Shown here piece by piece: positions 35,520-45,397 of a DNA stretch of 64,000 nt (the first letter of the stretch is position 1; each line of letters opens with the position of its first letter). Below the pieces are notes generated by a model. The model was not told the DNA's origin and made no database searches. It was given only the letters and a program-made list of their open reading frames with translations. A program made the position numbers and the translations under genes. Where the stretch lies: the NCBI GenBank assembly GCA_001949185.1, contig BDGG01000004.1:1482278-1546277 (forward strand). Direction: 5' to 3'. The DNA is from Ramazzottius varieornatus (taxonomy: Eukaryota; Tardigrada; Eutardigrada; Parachela; Ramazzottiidae).

Positions 35520-37882
35520 ACGAGGGGATTATGCCTGTCCCCACCTCTTTTTGGTCAAACTGTCCTGGCGGAACGAGAGAGGAGAGTCTCTTCTAGGATC
35601 TGAGCCAGTGAGCTAAATCTCGCGTCGATCCTGGAACAAACTACAGGGACTCAGGAGTGACGTCAAAAGTAGGGCGGTATATAAGCAGAGTAATGAACAA
35701 TTAAGACTTGATTGTTCGATGGTTGATTCGGTTGTTGATTGAGCCTGTGCTTCCTGCTCATCAAGTTTTCTGTTGTTTTTCAACCTTCTCTCATTGCTCA
35801 TTCATTCCTGCGCTTCTCTGAAATGGAATCCATCAACTTGCTGATAGTTATCAAGCTGCTGGAATGGGAATACAAACTGCACTACCGTATCGACGACTTT
35901 CCAAGCGAAGCTGACAGGCAGTTCAAGGACATAGTTAAAGGTAATCTTGCTGTGCACTGGAGCTCAAAAACAAAAAAATACTAATTTGATTCGTAATCTT
36001 TCCTAGATTTCATCGACTCGAAGATCACCCAAAGTGTTACTCCTGTGTATGCCGTTGAAGAAGACCTCCAGTATGATCTGCAGATCCGCCTCGAGTTATT
36101 TGAAGATTACGAAGCATCTGTTGTCCAGTGCAACCTGCTGACTGGCCGGAGTGAAGCTGACTTCGACGTTACGGAACCCGATAGACTGCTTGAGCCTGTT
36201 TCCAGCGGAACTGAACCTTCTTCCCATGAGCTATACATCCCACGACTTCCTAACCCCAAGCGTCCAGTGGATCAGTTAGTCAACTTGGAATACAAGAAAC
36301 GTGCGGTTACATACTGGAGAAACGCCGTGAAGAAGAAGCGTCTCACGTTGGCCACTGTTCAGAGAAGTTTTGGTAAAGTAACCAGCATACGGCAACTGTA
36401 CGATTGGGAGAAGCAGGTAGTAGAAGGCGGTTCCAGGCTGGACAAGTTGAAGGCTCTACGTTTGGACGTCGGTAAGCAGTTCTTCCTCGCTAAAAGGAAA
36501 AAGCAAGTGGTCAAGGATTTGGACTTACGTCGATGAGCTCTCACTGCGAACGAAACGGTGAACTTGGCCGGTTTCACTGCTTCCCCAGACTGGATCGGAA
36601 AACTCAAACGGTACCAACAGTTTTTTGTGCTTCGATTTCCTTCAAAAACGAAATTAATATCTTCTAGATATTATGGGATCGTTGACCGGAAGATAACCAA
36701 GTTCGTCGCCAAGAAATCCATACAAGAAGCGCCTCACGTCAAGGAAAGTGCTGAAGCCTGCGTTGCGCTTGTCAGATCAAGGATCGCAGAGTACGGGTTA
36801 GACTGTCTGTGGAATGCGGATCAGTCAGGCTTTGAATATGAGATGAGACCAGGAAGAACTTTGGAAACTGCTGGAGTAAAACGCGTGGAAGCGATCACCA
36901 AGTCGGAGAATTCCATGACACATAGCTACACTGTGATGATGGCGGTCTCCCCGAGCAGGCGTAAGTTTCTTCCTGTTCTTTTCCTAACGCTGAGGGAAGA
37001 GAAAGGAGTGTTTGGTCCAATCGTGTCGAGAACGATGTTCAAGGCTGATGGTCTGTATGTCACCGCTTCGACATCCGGGAAGATGACCAGGAAGCTCTAC
37101 TTAGAGTGGTCAGAAAAAGTTCTTTTCCCTCATATGGAAGAGCGGTGCATTTTCTTGGCCGACTCGTGGAAGACCTTCACCGATCAAGATTCTGTGATTG
37201 AACTGAAACCGGAAGAGCTGGAGTACGAAATGCTGACCATCCCTCCGAAAGTTACCGGTCAAATTCAACCGCTGGATGTGTTATGCTTTAGGATGTATAA
37301 AGGCTGCTTCAAGAAGATATCCGACTTCGTCTTTTTGCACAATTTACCCGTTTAAGTGCATCATCGCGATGTGATTTTGAGATTGAACTCTTTGCTGTAT
37401 CAACAGTTTCAGTCGCCCAGGTTCGAAAATTTGATAGCTGAAGCTTGGCATAAGTCGGGATATACCGACGAACGTTTCATGTGTGTTAATCCAGCCAAGT
37501 TTATGTTTGATAAGCTGAAAGGCAGTTGTCTCCACGAGAACTGCAGAGACATTGTTGTTCTGGTTTGCGGGTGGTGCAAGGCCCGTCCTTGCTTCCATCA
37601 CTTTTATGACGCCCATCTTTTCTGTACTATCTATTTGCCGTAACAAGTTTGTTTACTGATGGGTTCCAGGGTTTGTTTGTTAGGTCTAACGTGGACGTAC
37701 AAGACATCACGTTTCTACGTTATTGGCATAAACTTTTGACGTCACTCCCGAGTCCCTGTAGTTTGTTCGAGGATCGACGCGAGATTTAGCTCACTGGCTC
37801 AGATCCTAGAAGAGACTCTCCTCTCTCGTTCCGCCAGGACAGTTTGACCAAAGAGAGGTGGGGACAGGCATAATCCCCTCGT
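35520..37882 (+). mobile_element. DNA transposon with ~148-bp terminal inverted repeats
   Basis: The 2.36-kb element is bounded by inverted repeats beginning ACGAGGGGATTATGCCTGTC. The left arm (35520-35668) and the inverse of the right arm (37734-37882) differ at only about three positions. The transposase gene lies between them on the + strand. No obvious TA or longer target duplication flanks the ends (TTTC on the left, TAACC on the right). The near-identical arms point to a recent insertion, but the transposase is broken by stops, so this copy is probably immobile or moved by another copy's enzyme. Confidence 0.85.
35823..37643 (+). pseudogene. DDE transposase (pogo/Tigger-like), two in-frame stops
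   Basis: Exons 35823-35940, 36007-36610 and 36669 onward join in phase. The N-terminal ~200 residues hold an unfamiliar acidic region, then a basic helix-turn-helix-like part (YKKRAVTYWRNAVKKKRLTL). The catalytic core has NADQSGFE (first Asp), FLADSWK (second Asp) and IQPLDVLCF (third Asp), the order and spacing of DDE_1 enzymes. A TGA at 36534-36536 falls just where relatives have R-W-A-L-T, so a Trp codon has probably become a stop. A TAA near 37353 interrupts the C-terminal part, after which homologous-looking sequence continues to about 37640. I infer a recently inactivated copy; recoding of the first stop is possible but unsupported. Confidence 0.75.
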
Positions 37883-37971
37883 TAACCAAAACGATTGGAA
37901 TTAATTGAAACGATTTTAATTGCTGATGTGACCTGATTCTTATTAATTGTGATTGCTCATTCAACTTGACT

Positions 37972-38125
37972 GACAAGGGGATTATGTATGTTCCGACTTC
38001 CCGATAGTCAAACCGTCCCGGCAAAACGGTTGAACAGTCTCTTCTTTGTTCCTGGATCCTGGAATAAACTACAAGACTCGCAAGTGACGAACGTAAGCTC
38101 TTTGATTGGGAGTCTGGTTAAATAG
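37972..38125 (+). repeat. Diverged solo copy of the transposon left TIR
   Basis: This stretch matches the left terminal repeat of the neighbouring transposon in the same orientation: GACAAGGGGATTATG, then GTCAAACCGTCC, AGTCTCTTCT, ATCCTGGAATAAACTAC and CAAGTGACG, in the same order. It is clearly more diverged than the two arms of the intact element. No matching inverted partner was found downstream, so it looks like the remains of an older related insertion beside the younger one. Confidence 0.65.
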
Positions 38126-38502
38126 ATTGAACAACTCAGTCGAGCAGCTGTTGCGTCAGATTCGGACTGGATGGCGTGCTATGGAGCATCTTCAGCCAGC
38201 GTTGGCACGATGTTCGGCCATCCTGTTGGTCAGGCGAGCGGCTTGTTTGCAATGTCCTCAATCAACACCCGCAATCAAAGAGCTTTACGTCATCGCGGCA
38301 TATTGGAGCAGTACAGTTTGATACCTGGCAAGTATTAGGCGAAATGGCATAAAACATACATAACACCGTGTGCTAATTGGGATAATCAAGTAATCAAAGC
38401 ACAGGTGTGTTGCTGGGTTCGGGCATGCCGAGCAGTGTTGAAATTTAAACTGACTGACTTGCGCGTGCGTCGCTTAGCGCCGCACATCCCACATCCGTCT
38501 GT

Positions 38503-38537
38503 CTTTTGCCTGTTGAGCTGGGCTCAACAGGCAAAAG
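38503..38537. repeat. Perfect 16-bp inverted repeat with 3-nt loop
   Basis: CTTTTGCCTGTTGAGC is followed by TGG and the exact inverse GCTCAACAGGCAAAAG. The stem could extrude or fold in RNA. It sits in transposon-derived intergenic sequence, away from any coding exon, and lacks a T-tract that would suggest a terminator. Confidence 0.8.
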
Positions 38538-39974
38538 TTGGGACTTTAGTCTAGCTTTCACCTTCGTCGCGATCGGTTGTTGTTGTGTTCTAAGCTCTGT
38601 TTCATTTTCCGATGGGTGGTACTTTAAAATCTTGTTCAACTGGACGATAGAAATGCCCTGACCGCGTATTTTCTACTCAGGATCGTGGATAGTACTGTAG
38701 TGTTCTGACAAACTGACAAGGGATTTACGCCAGTCGATTCACTCCAACACTGAAACCAATTCGCTATATAAATAGATGAGAGTTCACTGTATAAACAGAG
38801 GCAGGCAGCATCGGTGGAGATAATTGCTCGACGCCACTAAAAAATTCGGGAACAGGGATTCAATGGCCGTACGGCTCCGTCTCAATGACGTAACCAAACC
38901 GCTTTGACGTAATGCACTTTGATTTGATTCCTGATTGACAAGGAGGCGATCAGCTGATCGGCGAAGAGTATGTGTGGTTCGCCAGACAGTTTGCTGTCTC
39001 GTTCCTGTAGTACTTCATGGTGCGCAATTTGGAGCGGCAACGACGTTAAATCCGATCAGCTGTCCACCTCATTGTCAATGAAAAAGTCTCAAGCGAGAGT
39101 ATTACGTCGTCGCACCAGACTTGTACGCTAGTGTACGACAATAGTTCCTCTGTTCCCGACCAGGAATTAGTTCCGCCGATACCGTCTGCTCTATTTTATG
39201 CAGTGAACCCTTTTCTATTTTTCCGTCTTATTGCTTTTAGGGTTGGAGTGGACCGACTGGCGTAATTCCCTTATGAGCCAAATTTTGTACGGATCTCAAA
39301 CGCGCTGACTGTATTTTCATCCTGGAATTCCAAATTGGGGCGGTATTGAAATTCATCCTAATCCGATTACCGGTTCGGTCCCAAAAACTGGTGCCATAGT
39401 TTGAATTTCCGATTGCTAAAACTACTGTAATTAAAATTGTTTGTGCCACTAGGCGGCCCAGGCCCACCACCGAGTGAAATTGCTGCCACCTCAGGTATTC
39501 CGAAATCCGAATAATCGTAATTGCAATTCGAATCTAGAAGGTCATACTCGTACTAGAATGCCCAAAGGGTTCCTAAAGTGTCAAGTCACACGACCGCATT
39601 CTGAGCTCTTCCGGTCTTCGCTTAGTTAGTAGCGAGGCCGAGGAACGCGAAGGATATGGCCAAAGTACGTACAAGCGCATCGGTAAAATTATAGCAGCCG
39701 ACCGGCGTACACCGTAAAATCGAAGAAAAGCTGTACTGTCTGCATGCCGGGTGGCTACAACCTTCAACCATGCCATCATACGTCATCCACCTGAAATTTT
39801 TGGCGAAGGGGGACGACACGAACTGTGACGAACATTGGGCTTGGGACCGTTTCTTATCTTTTGAGTTCAATTGAAATTATAGGTGTCGTAATCCACCTTC
39901 CATCTTCCTTACCTGCTGAAGGAGGCAAGATCTGTCCAGGAGTGTGGAAGTTGGACTGCAAGGTCGAAAGAGGA

Positions 39975-42285
39975 ATGCCTCGACTGAATTCCTGTTTGCT
40001 GTTGGCGGTTTCGCTGTTGGCGTTCCTAGTAGCCGTATGCCAAGGTAAGCCATGTCGTTATACCACTTCTGTACCATATATGTTCCTTTCCCATACACGA
40101 TGTGAACGAATGATGCTCCCTCTTTGATTCATGTGTCTCTGCTTGCAGGTACCGTTAAGATAACTGTAACAAAGGATCCCGTCAGCGGAGAGACGTATTT
40201 ACGACCGGGTGGCAACATCAAGCTGATCTGCACGACAGATCAGCAAGGAAAGCTCCTGAGATGGGAAGTTTCGGACGGGAATTCTACCAAGAGCGTGACT
40301 GCCATTGACTCTAAGGATCTCAAACTTAGTGGTGGCAGCAACGAAGGCCGAAGCGAGATCGACCTGAGCAACCTTTCTGGCGACCTGGGAGGAACATACA
40401 TCTGCAGCGATGGCATTAGCCAAGACTCCTACAACGTGAACGTCCTCGACAGTAAGTTCTCAGTCTGATCAGCTGGCACAATGATGAAATTCTACAGTAG
40501 TGTTATTTACATGAATTTTTGGTTGCTTTTTGCGAGTGAGTATGGAAGAAGGACTTTGAGCAAGCGTGTTTAAATGAATTTGACAGTGCGTTACCGGTTA
40601 CGTAAACGTGACGCCCGTATAGTAATGCTAAAGTGCCTTCTCGCAGACAGTCACAGTGGCACAGCTTTGCTTGACGTTTGTTGTTTACTTTTCCCAGGTA
40701 AGACATTGATTCCCGTCCACGTTTTGGAGAACGGCACCAGTTCGACGGTAGTGTTACATTGCCGTCAGCGCCTTCAACCTAAGCTGCCGCTGATCTGGTT
40801 GCGCAACGTTGGTGACAAAGACTACATTTTAAACCACATTCCCGCTGAAGACAAGAACTACTCAGTGTCGACTGATGAGGCATCGGGTTACCCTTTGACC
40901 ATCAAGAATACTCGTCGATATCCCTCCAAGAACGGTGCTTACACCTGCCGACTCAACACCACCGGAGTTGCTGGCTTCGAGGATGGAGAGAACATTCAGA
41001 CGGAAGTCACTTATCATAGTATGGACACTTCATCCAGTTTTGTACAAACGAAACTGAAGAACAAGATAGAAAATACTGTACCTATTCCCTCGATGGTTCT
41101 GCAAATCACGTGACTGCCGCGGTCCGCGATAAAAATCACCCGGAGGGGACAGAAAATATCTGTGCCTTCAATCAAAGATTACTCGTCAATCATGCAGTGA
41201 TGGGCGACAATCAAACAATCAGTGCCATAGTGCGCGTGTAGTTTATCGGCGGGACGACGTAGTTCGCAGAAACTTTCGAGGAAACACACAGTACACGCGT
41301 TTGCCTTAAGCGTGGCATGGACAAAACTGTGGGCCACGGAGCGAAACCGGCACGGGCCAGATGAAAACTAATCAATTAAATTAATCGGAGCAGCGCCGCT
41401 TTTGCTCGTGGCCCACAAGTTTTGTCCATGCCCACGTTAAGGGCAGGTGCGTACACATGATTTGGAATGTCATCAAATATATGGAACATGGTCGTTCTAT
41501 CCAGTGGCGCACGTTTTTCATTATTATGCGCGGGAAGCGTACGCCATTTGGAAAAACGACCATGTCCACGTCGTTTGTCAATGTCCCGTTTTTCAAGCGT
41601 GTTAGCTTTACGGTCAAATTAATATCGTATTGTGGTTTATTTTTTGACGATTGTTTCTTTATTTTTCAGCGACGCCCGACGTGAGATTCGGTACGGAAGC
41701 CGCATCGGCTTCACGGTCGAAGAGTGCTACCAAGGACGAGCCACTGACTTTGGTCTGTGTGGTTTCCGGTGCTGGTCAAAACCCCATCCAGTGGAGTAGG
41801 ATAAGTGAGAACGGTACAAAGATCCTTCTGCAGAACGGCACCGACGAGCGGCACTACATTACTCGAAATGAAGAATTCGAGAACAGGAACGAATCACGCG
41901 AGAATCTAGAACGAACATCGGTTCTAGGATTCAACACGGTCCTTGACGAAGATAAGGGAACGTATGTCTGTGAGACCCGAAACGAGTACGGAGTGGCTAG
42001 CCAGGTGGTCGAACTGAAAGTCAAAGGTACGTTCCGCGAAGAAGCGATTCGGGGGAAAGTTGTACTTCAGTTTGACTTTTCGGGTGTCCTGTTACAGATA
42101 AGTTGGCTGCACTATGGCCCTTCCTCGGGATCGTCGCCGAAGTCGTGATTCTCTGCGCCATCATCTTCATTTACGAGCGCAGACGAAACAAGTCGATGGT
42201 TGACGAGGAAGAAGAGGAACCCATGAAGGGCGGAGATATCGTTGTCCGAGAAACCCGCGAAACGACCACCAGAAGTCGCAAATAA
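39975..42285 (+). CDS. BSG: Basigin/neuroplastin-like membrane protein with three Ig domains
   Basis: Basigins are type I membrane glycoproteins that escort monocarboxylate transporters and mediate adhesion. Five exons: 39975-40044, 40149-40451, 40698-41018, 41670-42026 and 42098-42285, total 1239 nt (412 residues). A signal peptide (LLLAVSLLAFLVAVCQG) leads to three Ig domains with Cys pairs in the patterns L-I-C/T-Y-I-C, L-H-C/Y-T-C and L-V-C/Y-V-C. The membrane segment reads LAALWPFLGIVAEVVILCAIIFIYE, with the buried Glu typical of basigin and neuroplastin. A short acidic then basic tail follows. Several N-x-S/T sites lie in the Ig part. An AATAAA overlaps the stop codon. Three Ig domains match the long basigin form and neuroplastin, so the symbol is by family only. 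Confidence 0.9.
41291..41455. repeat. Fold-back element in basigin intron 3
   Basis: Two ~62-bp arms are near-perfect inverse copies around a ~40-nt AT-rich loop. Both carry GGCATGGACAAAAC followed by TGTGGGCCACG. A related one-sided copy lies at 55158-55198 next to the second transposase, suggesting that the fold-back derives from that transposon family. The intron is unusually long (651 bp) because of this and a second fold-back. Confidence 0.75.
41461..41590. repeat. Fold-back element, copy B (basigin intron 3)
   Basis: About 130 bp. The left arm has CATGGTCGTTCTATCCAGTGG then CGCACG; the inverse of the right arm has CATGGTCGTTTTTCCAAATGG then CGTACGC. It shares the AGTGGCGCACG core and TTTTTCATT neighbour with copies in HFM1, UBA2, the RING E3 and LARP4. 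Confidence 0.7.
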
Positions 42286-42617
42286 AGCCTCCTTCGCTCA
42301 TCTGTATAATATAGTAAGTAATGCCAGCGAGAAAGGACGAAATTTTGTCTTTCTGTGACGCTTTTCTTTTGAAGCTTTCTTTTTGACGTAACCGTATTGA
42401 CGCTCTTCTTTTTTCTGCAGGCTGACTTAGGGTCGTTCAACGTTTTGCTACATGGCCATCTTGAGAAAAACAGCTGCTGGAAAAACCCGTCCTGACGGAT
42501 TCTGCTGATTCATATTTGAGCAAGCTTTCGATTCCTACGCAGTGACCGAGTTGGACCTTTCCTTCACGTTTTAGCCGTTAGTGTGCAGTTAATTTGCAAA
42601 CAGGCATTCGTATTCAT

Positions 42618-44527
42618 TTATTCATCCACTGCGTTTCTCCGCTTCTTCTTGACATTACCCTTAACTTTTCGTTTCATCGACTTCGTCCGTGTTTTAGCGT
42701 CCGTCACTTCCATATCCTAGAAAAGTAAACCAAATTCATTAATGTACAAACATACCGCAGCATATCGCGTATTTGGAAATGTGAAAGGCTAAGCGTGTAT
42801 CGCACTTGCTCCTTGTCTTCTTCCTCCCACTGGCGCAAGAGTGCATCTTTCCTCTTGTTGATCATTCGCTTCTCATCCCAGTCTTCTTCGTCCAACTTGA
42901 TGCCAGCTTGCCGAGTCGCCAGCTCCACTTCGTTCAACGAGGACTGCACGGTGCTTTCGTCGAAGGGATATTCCTTGAGCTTCATGCCAATCAGGTCTTC
43001 GATGGCATGCACTAGGCGAACGTCGAACTGAGTGACGAGGGTGATTGCCAGACCGGCTCTGCTGGCGCGAGCCGTCCGCCCAACTCGGTGAATGTAGTCC
43101 TTGCTGACTGTAGGGACGTTGTGGTTGATCACCAAGTCCACCTTGGGAATGTCCAGCCCACGACTTCCGACGTCGGTCGACATCAGAACGCGGACATTGT
43201 GCGACTTGAAGCGGGATAGCGCAGCGAGTCTTTCCTTCTGCTTCATCATGGAATGGAGACTCGCACAACTGAAGCCGAGGTGCTTCAAGGCCATCGTCAG
43301 AATTTGACATTGTCTGAAAACCAATCCAAACAGCTCAGATGGAGAACGACATCAGTTCAATACTGCAGTAGCTCAAAACTTGCTTGCAAGTTTGGACGAA
43401 GACCATGATAAGGGATCGAGGATTATCCTCGAAGAACCTCTGAATGAGGTTGACGAGGTAGGCATCTTTAACGGCGGCCGGAGTCAGAATGAATCGCTGG
43501 TCGAGCTCCTCGACTGTCGCGGTACTGAAAGGATGAAGAAGACTGGAGTCTGAACTGAAAGGCCAGTTGCCTGATAGGCTTACCTCGACTTGTTTTCGAA
43601 AAGGAAGGGGTTACTCATCGCCGACGATTGAACTTGCTTGAGAGTATCGTTCATCGTTGCGCTAAAGAGAAGCGTCTGACGGTTCACCGGAAGCTCGTCC
43701 AGGATGACAGCAAGATCGGCGCTGAAATTATCCACGAGCAACCGGTCTGCTTCGTCCATTACCTAGGAGGAGGTCAATGGTTAATTAGAGAACCTCGTCG
43801 AAACAATGGGCACCGCACGTACCAGGAACTTGACTTTCTTTAAAGAAAGGGTTGACTGACTACTCCTCACATGGTCGGCTAAACGTCCGGGGGTGGCGAT
43901 AACAATGTGGGGTTGCTGTGCCAGTTCCATACCTTGATCCAGTAAACCTACAAGATTCACCTGCTGCTCGTACTCCATTATAGTTATGTCGTCGGCTCTC
44001 CAGTTTTCGATGTTACATACTGAGTCCTCCTATCACAATAGATGCCCGAAGCGCAATCGGTTTTCCCAACGCTTGAAACTGTTCGTGTATCTGGTGCGCT
44101 AACTCCCTCGTTGGTACGAGAACAAGTGTGAAGATTCCGTAAGGGTCTTCGGATAACTTCTGGAGTATGGGTAGCGCGAAAGCAGCAGTCTTTCCACTTC
44201 CGGTCTTCGCACAGCCAATACAATCCCGTCCTGTAACAGAAACACCAAGTCAGGACGTGATGTGTCGCGCGCCGAGTTACTACAGACTACCGAAGCTTCC
44301 CTTAGCAAACAAGAGATACATAACACGCGGAAAACTAAGTGCATCAACGAAGGAGTCGAAGGAGAAACGACGATAACCCATGTAAGTATACACTTACCTG
44401 ACAGGATTTCCGGGATACATCTTCGTTGAACTTCTGTTGGAATCCTGAGCCCAAGGATTCCGCACTGTTGTTGTAGCCAGTCATGCAGACCCAGCTCTCC
44501 GAACAGGTTCTTCTTGTGCTCCATCAT
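42618..44527 (-). CDS. DDX49: DEAD-box RNA helicase DDX49 (Dbp8)
   Basis: DDX49/Dbp8 is a nucleolar ATP-dependent RNA helicase needed for pre-rRNA processing of the small ribosomal subunit. Seven exons: 44527-44398, 44230-44021, 43947-43823, 43762-43584, 43524-43384, 43313-42806 and 42716-42618, total 1392 nt (463 residues; human 483). Motifs in order: F-x-E-L-G-L with the Q-motif region, AKTGSGKT (I), PTRELA (Ia), TPGRLADHV (Ib), VMDEADRL (II), FSATM (III), [23 protein letters not shown] (V) and [11 protein letters not shown] (VI). The tail is Lys/Arg-rich, as expected for a nucleolar factor. The intron between 43384 and 43313 starts GCAAGT and so is of the GC-AG class; the frame fits only with that donor. 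The gene is divergent from UBA2. Confidence 0.94.
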
Positions 44528-45397
44528 AGAGATCCGGATGAAGGTAAGACTTTGAAGTCTGGACAGAAACGTGCAACGCTATGTCGTTTCCGGTCGTCCA
44601 TACAACGCCGAGATTGCGGTTATAGATGTCTCATACATCCTCTCCTAAAACTCACACTTGACTGGACAAAAAGGAACAGGTATCCAAACGTCATTGGTGC
44701 GACCCGCCTACTTCACGCGCATCTTCGGATCAGCAAAAACGACGGAACCGAGATTCTCGCCATTTAATTGTTTCTTGCGAGAGCTCCGCTCAAAAGGCTG
44801 GCCTTTCAGCGGAGCTTTAGAATGAATCGTAGACCGCTTGAGTCATCGTAGAAAGCTGTTTATGCATTCTAAAGCCCTTGAATTGGGGAAACTATGGCAA
44901 GCCTGCGCCTATGGCGGAAAGATCAAAGATCAAAGGATGGGGACCAAGGTTCATTCACATCTGACGCAGTAAAAAGCGTCCTTCAGTCAAATAATCAACT
45001 CCAGTAAACTGTGGACTCCGCCCAGACCGATTACCACGCCCATTTGCCAACAGACAGAAAGGACGGGCCAATAAACCAGCTGCGCTTGGGCGGCAGGGTG
45101 CTGAGAGTAATCAATTCTTTGTTAATCAACTAGCTGTTTTCACCAGTTGATTCGTACGAATTGATTGATCAGACACAAAGCCATGACTCAGCAAAAACTA
45201 AAGAAATTGGAAAAATCAGAAAAAAATCGGGGAAACATCCTGAGAAAAGGATCGTGCTGTCTGGAGCTCGAGCTTCCTCTGATGAGTTTGCGATTTGGAG
45301 TCCCCTTGGGTATTCCCAGTTTAAATCTTCACCGTCGATGATTCACTTCTGTGTTCTATCTAGATTGAAGCAACGTGTTTTGGTTTTGTCCCCCGGA
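44528..45397. promoter_or_regulatory. Divergent intergenic region DDX49 / UBA2
   Basis: About 870 bp between two start codons. No coding exon recognised. It contains CTTTCAGCGGAGCTTTAGAATG and other short sequences without known meaning. Confidence 0.35.

Larger units (their letters stand above)
37883..39974. other. Repeat-rich intergenic region before basigin
   Basis: Contains the solo TIR, a perfect 16-bp-arm hairpin at 38503-38537, a CGATCAGCTGATCG palindrome near 38948, and a segment near 38846-38890 that resembles 35349-35420 (GGCCGTAxxxCTCCGT). No gene recognised. The basigin promoter should be at the right end. Confidence 0.45.

Noticed and set aside
36534-36536. TGA read as selenocysteine or as an intron border
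   Set aside because: Relatives have Trp here, no GT-AG pair removes the codon in frame, and a second stop follows, so mutation is simpler.
37972-38125. Reading the solo TIR as the outer end of the 35.5-37.9 kb transposon
   Set aside because: It is in direct, not inverted, orientation to the left arm and the true right arm at 37734-37882 is almost perfect.
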